Positions 12,025 through 22,369 of a DNA stretch of 64,000 nt are shown here, one piece after another. The stretch lies in contig CM077595.1 in assembly GCA_039654915.1 (NCBI GenBank), positions 87,647,501-87,711,500 of the forward strand, read 5' to 3'. The DNA comes from Aquilaria yunnanensis. Its lineage: Eukaryota > Streptophyta > Magnoliopsida > Malvales > Thymelaeaceae. A program made the position numbers and the translations under genes. Every line of letters starts with the position of its first letter. Positions within the stretch are counted from its first letter, which is position 1. The notes under the pieces were generated by a model. That model was not told the DNA's origin, searched no databases, and worked only from the letters and a program-made list of their open reading frames with translations.

Positions 12025-13871
12025 ATGGCGGATCAATCGGAGGCTCACGAGTCGGTAATGGAGAAGATCAGCGAGAAGATGCACGATCATCACGATTCGT
12101 CGTCGTCGTCCTCGTCGTCTTCTGACTCGGAGAACGAGAAGCCTGCATCTCCGTCAGCCGTCAAGGCCAAAGTTTACCGCTTGTTTGGCAGAGAGAGGCC
12201 CATTCACAAGGTTCTCGGCGGAGGGAAGCGTATGTTCTTCTTCTCATTTCCTTGTTTAGTTCTTCTGTGTTTGCGCTTTTCTTATATATGGATGTGACGA
12301 TCTGGAAGCTACTCCTTGTTTCTGTTCGAGAGCCTTTTTTTTTTCGATCTCTTGATCCGCTATAGATGAGTGAGGTTACTGTTCAATCCGATTTTTATTT
12401 TCCTGATAGCAGTCAAACAACATTGCGGTTTCGCTTACAAAAAAAAAAAAAACATATCGGTTTCACCCCCTTCTGTAATCGTTTGATTCTGCTTTTATGA
12501 GTATTAATCTGTTTGGTCGCTGATAACGGGATTTTAAGATTTCTATTTTTCGGGTTTCCACAGTCTGGTGTTTGCTTCGAAGTGCTGAGTTTCATGTTAT
12601 TGTGTTTTGTGGAAAACTTAAAAGTTTAGTTCCGCGCTTACTGTATAGAAAAGGGGCTTAGGAAAGAATTTTAAACATGGCTTTTGCTCATGTTGGTCAA
12701 GAATCGACTAGTTGAGACACACGAGTGCTTTTTCGGGCTGACACTTAATTGATCTGGTTTGTTTATTGTTTGCTGTATAATGTGTCGTACAGATGCTGAT
12801 GTATTACTGTGGAGGAACAAGAAGATTTCAGTAAGTTTCCTTGGTGTGGTGACCGGAATTTGGGTGCTTATTGAATTGGTTGAATACCACCTTCTCACCC
12901 TTATTTGCCATATCTGGATATTGTCACTTGCTGCAATGTTTTTGTGGTCCAATGCCAGCACCTTTATCAACAAGTAAGATGTTTTCTTGAGAATTCTCTT
13001 TTAAGCCTATGAATTGTTGACGTATTTCACAATATTGAGTTCGTAGTGGTATTGCTTTCTTATGAGGAAAAATTTATTAATTTGTAGGTCGACTCCTCGC
13101 ATACCAGAGATTCATCTGCCAGAGCAGCCATTCCTGCAAATTGCTTCTGCCCTAACCCTGGAAGTGAACCGCGCATTTGCAATCCTCAAGGATATTGCAT
13201 CTGGAAAAGACTTGAAGAAGTTTTTGATGGTAACTTTGTGGTCTATATAGCGATGTTTTTTTGTTAAAGATCTTCTCCTCAAGGATTTTCTCAAGTGGTC
13301 TTTCTAACTTTTCATGGTTTCAGTCTCTTGATATTTTTTTCATAATGTATGTGTTTTGGTTGATTTGGAAGTTGGAACCTTTTAAACTCATATGGTAGAA
13401 CGTTAGGCTGTTATTTCTGTTTTAGTAGAAAAAATGATGCAGATTTTATGTTTGCAAGTTTCCATTTGGCCGTTCTCACTCTTGTTCCATCTGTAATGTT
13501 TTCTTAATGCTGGAGTTCTAAGGACGCTTCTATTTGGATGTCAGGTTATTGCTGGTCTGTGGGTGCTGTCTATTGTGGGGAATTGGACCAACTTCTTGAC
13601 TTTGTTTTACATTAGTAATGATACTCAACTTTTATGGAGCTCCTACTCTGGGTTTTGTCATTTGATAATTATACTGACGTTTCAATATTGTTCCTTTTAA
13701 TCAGATTTTGTGTTGCTGCACACTGTGCCTGTTCTTTATGAGAAGTATGAGGACAAGGTTGACCCATTGGCTGAGAAGGTGGCGATTGAGTTCAAGAAAC
13801 AATATGCAGTGTTTGATGCTAAGGTTCTCAGTAAGATTCCGAAAGGTCCACTGAAGACCAAGAAGGTTTGA
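12025..13871 (+). CDS. RTNLB: Reticulon-like protein B (RTNLB), 5 exons, 254 aa
   Basis: Exons 12025-12229, 12793-12973, 13088-13229, 13545-13614 and 13705-13871. All introns are GT-AG and the phases add up to 255 codons including TGA. The product is a plant reticulon, an ER membrane protein that bends tubular ER and plasmodesmatal desmotubules. The N-terminus is acidic with a nine-serine run (residues 25-33), then [19 protein letters not shown], the usual lead into the reticulon homology domain (about 66-245). The domain has two long hydrophobic hairpins: [15 protein letters not shown] through AMFLWSNA, and [15 protein letters not shown] through [14 protein letters not shown]. The C-terminus is a short basic tail ending KTKKV. 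Length and exon pattern fit RTNLB1-4-type genes. I cannot assign the paralogue number. Confidence 0.93.
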
Positions 13872-16783
13872 TGGTGTAGCTAGGCTGTGCTTCTTCTACA
13901 GAGTTAAATTTTGTTGCGTGGGATGGTCTTTGCTCTCTACCCTTGTTAGATGCCGTAATTTTGTTGGCAAATCTTCTGGTTTAAGAAATCGACTTGGTAG
14001 ATCAGCAAGTTCATGGTTACCTGGTATTGTATACTGCTTTTGCAACCCCTTTTAGAAGGTTGCACCATTTTGCTACTACTGTCTAATCATGTTTCATGTT
14101 CTTGGGTTTTTTTCCTTTAAGAAGAGTTGCAGATGATGCTTGGTCGTTATATCCCTCACAGTTTTCACATCTCCTAGTTCCTAATAGATTTTGTGCCCCG
14201 GCCCGCATCCGTAGGTCACTTCATTCAAATGCACATGGTATTGTTTCTTGTCACCCAGATTTTCTTATGTCAGTGACTCGTGAGCAATGCTGTAACTAGG
14301 GCTGATTATTCAGTTTATTCGGTTTAAGCCAAACTGAATGTTTTGGTTTATTTGGTTTTTGGTTTATTATGATTAGAAACCAAATTAAGCCTCTAAATCG
14401 AAGTAAAACCGAACTGAAATATTCGGTTCGGTTTGGTTTAAAATTGAAATAACTGAAAAAAAATTACATCTTAATACAGTGATGTACTTGTAACAGAGAA
14501 AAAATAGTGACTTAAACAACTAAATAACAAAAAATTGCATTTGATTTTGGGGTTTGTACGTATCTTATGGTGAAGTTGAGCAAAAGGTGTGGGGGAGGCT
14601 GCGAGGGTGGAGGCGAGTGGATGGGGAGGGTAGATGACGGGGTGAGGGCAAAAATAGATAGCAAGGGAGGTTGTGGAGGAGTGACTTGATTTAGTATTAA
14701 CTAAAATTAGTTTACACGAGGTATGGATGACCCGTGCGTTGCAGCGATCATATAATATCACAATATTAAATAAAATAATAAAAAAAAAATAATAAAAATA
14801 ATTTGGGGACCAAGAAAGAAAATGTAAAAACTTTAGGCATTAAGAGTTTAACAATTGACTTAGGAAAAGTTAAGAAAAAAAAAGGTATTATTTCACTAAA
14901 AAAATAAATAAACCATGGTGACCAATATTTTAGTTTAGAAAATAAAATATAAAAAAAAAAATAAGAGATTAAACAAAAATACTATAAATTATTAAACTCT
15001 GGGTCTAATATCAGGAACGGAAATAATATAGGAACTGAAAATGTGTTTCATAAAAAAGAAAAGTGAAAGTACGAGAATAGTGAGATCGACCATCGAAAAG
15101 ATATTTTCATTCGAAAATTTCACCAACCTTCTAAAAGAAGCAACCCAACCCAACATAAAAAAATAAAAAAAGGAAAGAACAGGCAACAAAGCGGGTCACA
15201 ACCTAGCCCAACACCGAAAAGCAAAAGCAAAAAGAAACTATAGTTTACTGTAGATAAAACGGTGGTTAGAATATAGAGAGTTTTTGTAGGCGCACTTTTG
15301 TAGCGAATATGTTTTTTAATAAAAATTTTGACATTAAAAAAAATGCCAATAACAAATAATTAAAAAATTCTCATTCATAAATGGATGTTAATCATTTAAA
15401 TTTTGCTTCATTTTAATTTTGGGTTGGGTTTTCTTTATGTTATGTTTTTATTATTAAAATGATTAATTGTGATCAAAACATAATTCTATAAAACATAACA
15501 CTACATGGGCTTTGAAATGATAAATATTTTTTGTCATAAAAAAATAATTCACTAAAAAGTTTCATCTCTTATTAATTTAAATTTCAATTTTTAATATCAA
15601 TAAAAAATTTATTTAGTAAAATTCACTCAAAGCCTTTAGAGTTTAATAAAGTAATTTGATCCATCGATCCATAATTGTTAAAATTGAAGATGAATATGAA
15701 ACATAACATTGTACATGTTTTGAAATGATGGATAAAACTTTTCGTTAAAATTAATTCACTAAAAAATTTTATCTCCTATTAACTGAAATTTCAATTTTTA
15801 ATATTCTTTATAAATTTATTTAGAAAAATCCATCTTCAATTTATTTATCTTTTTTTAACCTTTATTAAGTCAATTATTAAAACCTTAATGTCAAAAGTTA
15901 TTTCTTCAAGCTAAAGAAATAAACCATGATTACCAAGATTTTGCTTTAGAAGACAATAAATAAAAAAATAACAAAAAAATTAGAGATAAATAGAACAAAT
16001 TATGCTCACCAATATCTTTCCTTAGAAAATAGTACATAAAACAACAACAAAAAAAAGCTTGGGATGAAGAGAGCAAATAGAAGAGGTAGATTAATAGTTA
16101 TAAAATTTGGGGACCAAAATATGACACTGATGTAAATTCGAGCCTAAAATGGAATAATTAGAAAGTTAAGGACTGAAACTGTGTTTTCATCGAAACAACA
16201 CTTGAAACAAATTGAAAACGTAAAATTGCAACACAAATTCTCAGGAAATTCAGCTCCTTGCAAAAAGAGGATCAAACTCTAAAAAATTCAAATCGTATCC
16301 GAAAAAATGAAAAAAAAAAACGACGAACGCAAAAAAAAAAAAAAAAAACTGATGAGGGGCAAAACGGTAAAGGCACTGTTTTTTACTGTTTATTTGAACA
16401 GTGGCCGAACACGGCTTTTAGTATAGAGTCCAATATCTGGCTTTGTTACAGGGTTTTAAATTGAATTTAGTTCCTAAAATGTATAAATATTTAAATATTA
16501 TGAAAATATCATTGTAATGCATATTATGATAGAACCCCAACAATTCAAAAATATTATAATAAAATAACTCAATATAGTATCACAAACAAATTTATCTGTT
16601 TTGTCAAACCATTAAGCTTTAAATAACAAAGAATTCAGGTAGATATATCATCAACATTAGTATGTTTTTTTTCTATTTGTTTCTGAAGTAATGCACTGCA
16701 ATAATTATTGAAATTTGTCAAAGACAAGTAACCAATTTTGAAAAAATAGGTAATAGACTTTTTCTTCTATCTGGTTCTATTTG
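13872..16783. other. RTNLB 3' region and AT-rich intergenic DNA
   Basis: The RTNLB 3' UTR probably occupies the first few hundred bases. At 14297-14440 a GGGCTGATTATTCAG... segment rich in CGGTTT/AAACCG motifs resembles the ends of hAT-like elements, but I could not find its partner end. At about 15465-15640 and 15670-15850 an AT-rich segment is directly repeated imperfectly (shared TTTCAATTTTTAATAT). No gene was recognised. Confidence 0.4.
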
Positions 16784-16788
16784 GGGTT
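16784..16788. repeat. Target-site duplication GGGTT, left copy
   Basis: GGGTT immediately precedes the TGTTGACACC start of the 5' LTR and is repeated exactly after the 3' LTR at 36235-36239. Confidence 0.92.
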
Positions 16789-19700
16789 TGTTGACACCCA
16801 ATTTCGTCCGGCCATTAAAATAATTTTAAAAAAAATTAAATAAAAAAAAATTAAATAAAAAAAATGTATTATTATTATTATTATTGTTATTATTATTACT
16901 AAATTTTTTTTAAATAGTTTAAAATATATATATTTTTTTTTGTTTTGTTTTGTGAAGATTTGATATATGTGTGTATATGTGTATGTTTGAAAGAAAAAAA
17001 GAAAACTCCATAAAAATGACAAAATTTAAAAGTTTGAGGTAAAAATGACAAAATTAAGAAGTTTCAGGCAAAATTGACAAATTCTGAAAGTTCCAGGAGC
17101 ATTTGGCAGTTTGTCACATAAAATTTTGAGCCTGCCGACGTTTTTGGCTCAAATTGACAGAAAACGACAAAATTGTCAAAATCAGAAGCTTCAGGAACTT
17201 ATCCAGAGGCTGAGAGACGTAAAGGACTAAAATTGTCATTTTACCAATTTAAGAGATAAGTTTGAAATTTTTTATTAATTTATCCATCAACAGTTCAGCT
17301 AAACTTCCTCTATAAATAGCCCCCCAAATTTTGTGCTGAACACAGAAAAAAATAGAGAAAAAACTTAGAGCTCCGTTTTAAAAAAAAGCGTAAATTACTG
17401 CCTTAAGTCCCTGCCCCTTCTCTCTCTTCTCAGAAAAATCAGAAATTTTTTTTTCCCTTAAACACACCATCTTCTTCCCCTCTCCGTATACTCTCTCTCT
17501 CTCTCTCTCTCCTCTTCCCAGCTGCCGTTTCTTCCTCCCCCGTGCCCCCACGCTGTTGCCGTAGTCCCGCCACGCTCACCGCCGCGCCCCGCCACGCTCG
17601 CCGTCGCCGTTCCCGGCCGTTCCGTCGTGTCTCTCCGGCCCCGAGCCCGTCGCGATCCGTCCCGGTTTCCCTTTCCTCCCCCTCCGCTTCGTGCTCCGTC
17701 CTGGCTGCCTCCCCCTCGCCCTTGCCGGACCACCCGCCGCCAGCCCTGCCTCAGCTCCCCTGCCGTTCGCTGCCGTCGCCCATCACCCTCGCGTTTTACG
17801 TAACAGGATTAAAAAAAAAAACATATTCTTTAGGTAAAATCTTAGTTTAACCCTCCATCTCTTCATATTTATTCACTTTGGTCACTAACCTTTCTTTTAT
17901 TTTTGCAGAAAATTAATTACTAACTCTTCTTTATTTACTTATTTATTGTTATTACTAACTTTTATTATTGTTGTTGTTAATATTAACAATTAACTCAACT
18001 AACCTTACTAACATTTATTATTATTGTTATTATTATTGTTATTAACTTACTTTATTATTGTTATTATTATTATTGTTACTAACTTACTAATTTTGTTATT
18101 ATTATTGTTACTAACCTACTAACTTTAGTATTGTTATTATTATTATTGTTACTAACAACTAACTTACTAACTTTGCTAACTTTTATTATTATTGTTGCTA
18201 TTATTGTTAATAATTAACAACTAATTCATCTAACTTTTATTTTTATTGTTATTAACAACTAACTTTACTAACTTTGTTAATTATTATTATTATTATTGTG
18301 TTATTAAAGTGGACGGCCAAAAAGCCCCACTTTATTATTATTAATTTTCCTTTATTTACTTTATATAATTTTTAGGTGGTTAAATTTATTTTCACTTAAT
18401 TCACCTTTACCCATCAATAATAAATAAGTAAATGAGTAAAATAAAAAATAAAAATTAAAAGAAGATTCTTTTATGTGAAAATCATTTTTAAAAGCTAACT
18501 ATCTTTTATTATTTTAAAACATAACTTTTTATTCCTTTTATTAAAATTATTAAACAAACATAATTAAATAATTCCAAAAATACAAATCAATTCTGTTTTT
18601 AAATATATCTTTAAAGTAATAATAATTAAAAATTCAAGAAAAATTCAATAAAATTATAATTAAAATTAATAATTAATTAAATAATTAAATTTAAAAAAAA
18701 TTAAAAAAATCCATGACCAAATGATCCGTCAGGATCCATGGCTTGGAATTATTTTTTAAAAAAAAATATATAAATAATTTATTTTCTTTATTAAAAATAA
18801 AAACTTTGGACTAATATATTAATTATTAAAATATAACTTTTTACTTTTCTTTATTAATAAAAAGAATAAAAAGAGTAAAATTTTTGGGTTAATATTATTC
18901 AGTAATATTTTGCTTATTTCTTTCAAAATAATGAAAAGACATAACTTTTTGTTTCCTTTATAAAAGTCTTAGTCAAATGATTTCAAAAAAAAAAATAACA
19001 AAAATAAATAAATAAATAAATAATAATTGAATTTCTCTTAAATATATTTTCAGAGATATAAATTAAAATTAAAAAAAAAATCTTTCATCAAACAAAGAAG
19101 AATATAAAAATAAAAATATCAAGACTTTTGTTTTAAAATACATATAAATTTTTGGTTAAATAATCTTTTTTAGATATCAAAAATTTTTCCTCTTTTTTTT
19201 TAAAATATACATATAAATTTTTGTTTTTTTTGTTTAAACAATTAATTTTGGTTAATCTTTTACCAAAACAAAATAAAACAAAATAAAATATTAAGATTTT
19301 TCTTTTATGTTTGAAATATACATATAAATTTTTATTTCCTTAATTAAATATTGATTGAATAATTGATTTTTGATTCACCTTTTATCAAATAAAATATTAA
19401 GATTTTTCTTTTAAATACATATAATTTTTTTTGGTTGAATAAATAAGATCTTGATTTAATAATTTTTCTTTTTAGTTTATCTTTTGTTAAATAAAAAGAA
19501 CAAACATAACATAAAATATAAATCTTTCTTGATTAGTTTATTCCTTCTTTTTGAATAAACATAAAATAAATCTCAAAATTTTTTTAAAGTTTTACTTTTT
19601 AATTCTTTTATAAATTAAGTATTTATTTAAATAATAAATATCCTTCATTAAACAAGAAAAATTAATAGAAAAAAAAAGAATAGAAAGATAAGAAAAAGAA

Positions 19701-20359
19701 AAGAAAAGAAAGAAAGGAGAGATAAAATCAAAAGAAAATAAAAGAAAATAAATAAATAAAATTTTTAGATTATTAATAAATCTAAAAATTTCATAAACAA
19801 AAAGAATTACGAATTAGTAATTAAACTAACAATTAATTCTATAATAAGTAAGAATGTAATAATTAATTATAAAAAATTAATTTCCATATCCGGATGATCC
19901 GGCAGGATCTACGGTTTGGAAAACTTTTTTTACTAAATAAATTAAATAAATACAAAGATAAAAAAATCCATATTTACAATATGGATTAAATTATTTAAAA
20001 GTTCACCAAATTCCGTGTCCAAATGACTCGGCAGAGTCCATGGTTCGGAATCAAAATCTTCCGTGTCCAAATGACTCGGCAGAGTCCATGGTTCGGAAGT
20101 ATAAAATTCTATACAAATTAACTTAAAAATCCACATTTCGACTAATTCAGTTAAAATTTCTAAATTAACTGAAAATTATTTAAAAGCAAAGTAAAACAAA
20201 ATTAAAATCAACTAAGGTGCCAATTTTGGGCGCTATAACAATATTGTTTTAGCGTAACCGTACTCCCGATCCCCGAACTCTCGCAGACCAATTTTAAGGT
20301 GACCAATCGACCTAAGAAAACTGATTGGTGGCGACTCCCGAAAACCCGACGTTGCCACA
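16789..20359 (+). repeat. 5' LTR, 3571 bp
   Basis: Starts TGTTGACACC and ends GTTGCCACA. It differs from the 3' LTR by one A in a poly-A run (19071-19080, ten A, versus eleven at 34945-34955). Every open frame present in one copy is present with the same translation in the other. It contains a (CT)n run near 17490, a GC-rich block (17520-17800) that stands out from the AT-rich rest, ATT-trinucleotide-rich DNA (17930-18300), and four copies of a 38-bp motif (about 18709-18748, 19882-19920, 20011-20050, 20059-20098) containing GACTCGGCAGAGTCCATGG or close variants. Confidence 0.95.
17311..17318 (+). promoter_or_regulatory. TATA box of the 5' LTR
   Basis: CTCTATAAATAGC is a strong plant TATA box about 520 bp into the LTR. 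It is followed about 30 bp later by GCTGAACACAG, a plausible start of the R region. It should drive the genomic transcript of the element. Confidence 0.65.
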
Positions 20360-20362
20360 GCT

Positions 20363-20380
20363 TGGCGACTCCACTGGGGA
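20363..20380 (+). other. Primer binding site (tRNA-primed)
   Basis: TGGCGACTCCACTGGGGA begins 3 bp after the LTR end. It starts with TGG, the complement of the tRNA 3' CCA. Ogre/Tat elements are reported to use tRNA-Arg and this site resembles theirs, but I have not aligned it to a tRNA here. Confidence 0.75.
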
Positions 20381-21472
20381 CTCGACGTTAGTGAGTCGAG
20401 CCTAAAGTTGATTTGTTTTAATTTACTTTGCTTATTATGTGGATTTTTATATGCTATATTTACTTAGCAAAAACATGCATTATGGATTCACAATATGAAG
20501 CTCTATACCCGAGCTTACTTAAATCGAACACGATTCTTTCTAAGCGGAATTGGTGTTGTTGTCCTTGTGAGGCCATGGTCTCCAAGCCTTCACCGGTTTC
20601 AAAGTAGCAAAGTAGTGTATTGCCTTCTGAGACGGTTAGTCTCTGCATGGGCCCACGAAAAGCTACGACTCGAATTAATCCATTCCTTACATTAACCCTA
20701 GAGGGTAAGGAATCGGGCCGTCACTATAATTTAGTGACGGGATTCGGGAACTATCCCTTGCCTTTTTGATAAGCCACCTTATGCATATAGAACTCCCCAC
20801 TTAACCATAGAACTAACCATAGTATTCCTCCCATTTACCAACGCCATAAGCATATCCTTGTTATGCTGTGTTGTTGCTCTACACTTTTATTTTCGTATTT
20901 ATGGTTTTAACTCATTTTTCCATAATAGTTCATGAGTTGTTAATTGCTATTTAAGTTATTAATAAACTTATCTTTCTTTTGTTATACTTCTGTTTTGTGC
21001 AAATATTCTTCATGCATCAAAACCACGCATCAAACTATGCTAACTTTTTGGTCTTTTTAATAACAACTAAAAGTCTTGAAGTTCCATGATATTGGATAAG
21101 CAAACTCACTCATTGCATGCATTCCATTACATTAATCACGTGCATATAAAGTCTGATAAAAATAATCTCATTGCATGCATTTCATTACATCAATCACACG
21201 CATATAAAATCTGATAAAAACATAATCTCATTGCATACATCCATTACATTAATCACGTGCATATAAAGTCTGATAAAAACATAATCTCGTTGCATACATC
21301 CATTACATCAATCACGTGTATACAAAGTCTGATAAAAACATAATCTCATTTTTCCTACATGCATCCATTGCATCAATCACATACACATAGGATCTAATAA
21401 AATATACCTTACTTTTAAAAGGATAAAATTGGACCTCGACACCGATATTCAATTCGGCTCCAAATAAGATTA
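20381..21472 (+). other. Retrotransposon leader with hairpin and about 60-bp repeats
   Basis: Directly after the primer site, CTCGAC (20381-20386) and GTCGAG (20395-20400) can form a short hairpin, a possible dimerisation or packaging structure (inference). At about 21108-21400 a 58-62-bp unit containing CATTACATTAATCACGTGCA is repeated about five times with small changes. No protein family was recognised in this stretch. Confidence 0.5.
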
Positions 21473-22369
21473 ATGGCAGAACAAATCGAAGGACGTCTCA
21501 TAAAGATAGAGTCCAAGATAGAAAGTATGGCCGAACAAATGAGACAATTGATCGAGCTAATCAAGGCGAAAGCAATTCAAGAAGCACAAGTTCAGCCACC
21601 CATGACAGAAAGAGAAATGGTCACTTTGTTTGTCCAGACACTGAAGTACCTATATTATGACGAACTCATTGGCAATTCGGCAACTAATTTTTCTAACATT
21701 GTCATGTCTGGAGAAAGAATCGAGCATGAGATTAGGACTGGGAATATTGCTGAATCCTTTAATAATCCTATGAAAAGAGGAGGACCATCTAGAAGAAAAG
21801 ATGACGAAGTACAACAAATAGGACGCGGAATAAGGATTCCCCTCGTGGATACTGTGGCTATCGGACCTCGCCTATCCTATTTTGCCAATGGGCCCGATAA
21901 TTACCTTCCAAATAGGCCCAATGATTATCCTCTGAATAGGCCCAATAATTATCCTCCAAATAGGCCCAATGATTATCCTTCCAATAGGCCCAACAATTAT
22001 CCTTTTAACAGACCTAATCAGTCATGGCCACCTGCTCCTACTCCTCCAGTACCTGCACCAAGACCAAGAGAAGCTTTCACACCAATTTCCATGACTTATA
22101 CTGAGTTATACCCAAAACTCATCGAAAGACAATTTATCCGTCCAATTCCTACAAAGCCATTCAAACCCCCATATCCAAGGTGGTATGACCCTAACATTAC
22201 CTGCCCATATCATGATGGCGTTCCAGGCCATGGCTTGGAAAACTGCATGGCATTGAAGCGTATAGTTCAACAATTAATCGAGTCAAAGTGGTTGGACTTT
22301 TCCGATGAGCCAAATGTCACCCACAATCCATTGCCGCCTCATCAAGCAAAACCAAGTCCAAGTTGCTAG
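21473..22369 (+). CDS. gag: Shortened Ty3/gypsy (Tat/Ogre-type) gag, 298 aa
   Basis: Starts at ATG 21473. Residues 1-35 form a charged heptad-like helix. The piece from about residue 42 (PPMTEREMVTLFVQTLKYLY) through IGNSATNF and MSGERIEHEIRTGNI is the conserved C-terminal half of Tat/Ogre gag. The Retrotrans_gag core that normally precedes it is missing, so the N-terminus looks like an internal deletion join. Eight-residue NRPN(D/N)YP repeats follow (about 145-180), then PISMTYTELYPKLIERQFI and the single-knuckle-like motif CPYHDGVPGHGLENC with ALKRIVQQLI. The frame ends at TAG 22369 with no protease or reverse transcriptase after it. The protein might still bind element RNA in trans with an autonomous partner. 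Confidence 0.8.
   Translation: MAEQIEGRLIKIESKIESMAEQMRQLIELIKAKAIQEAQVQPPMTEREMVTLFVQTLKYLYYDELIGNSATNFSNIVMSGERIEHEIRTGNIAESFNNPMKRGGPSRRKDDEVQQIGRGIRIPLVDTVAIGPRLSYFANGPDNYLPNRPNDYPLNRPNNYPPNRPNDYPSNRPNNYPFNRPNQSWPPAPTPPVPAPRPREAFTPISMTYTELYPKLIERQFIRPIPTKPFKPPYPRWYDPNITCPYHDGVPGHGLENCMALKRIVQQLIESKWLDFSDEPNVTHNPLPPHQAKPSPSC

Noticed and set aside
14297..14720. Additional hAT-like element
   Set aside because: The left end looks right but I could not find a matching right end or target duplication.
17458..17850. 91- and 102-codon frames in the GC-rich block of each LTR
   Set aside because: Low-complexity Arg/Gly or Pro/Ser translations on opposite strands, present only because of base composition.
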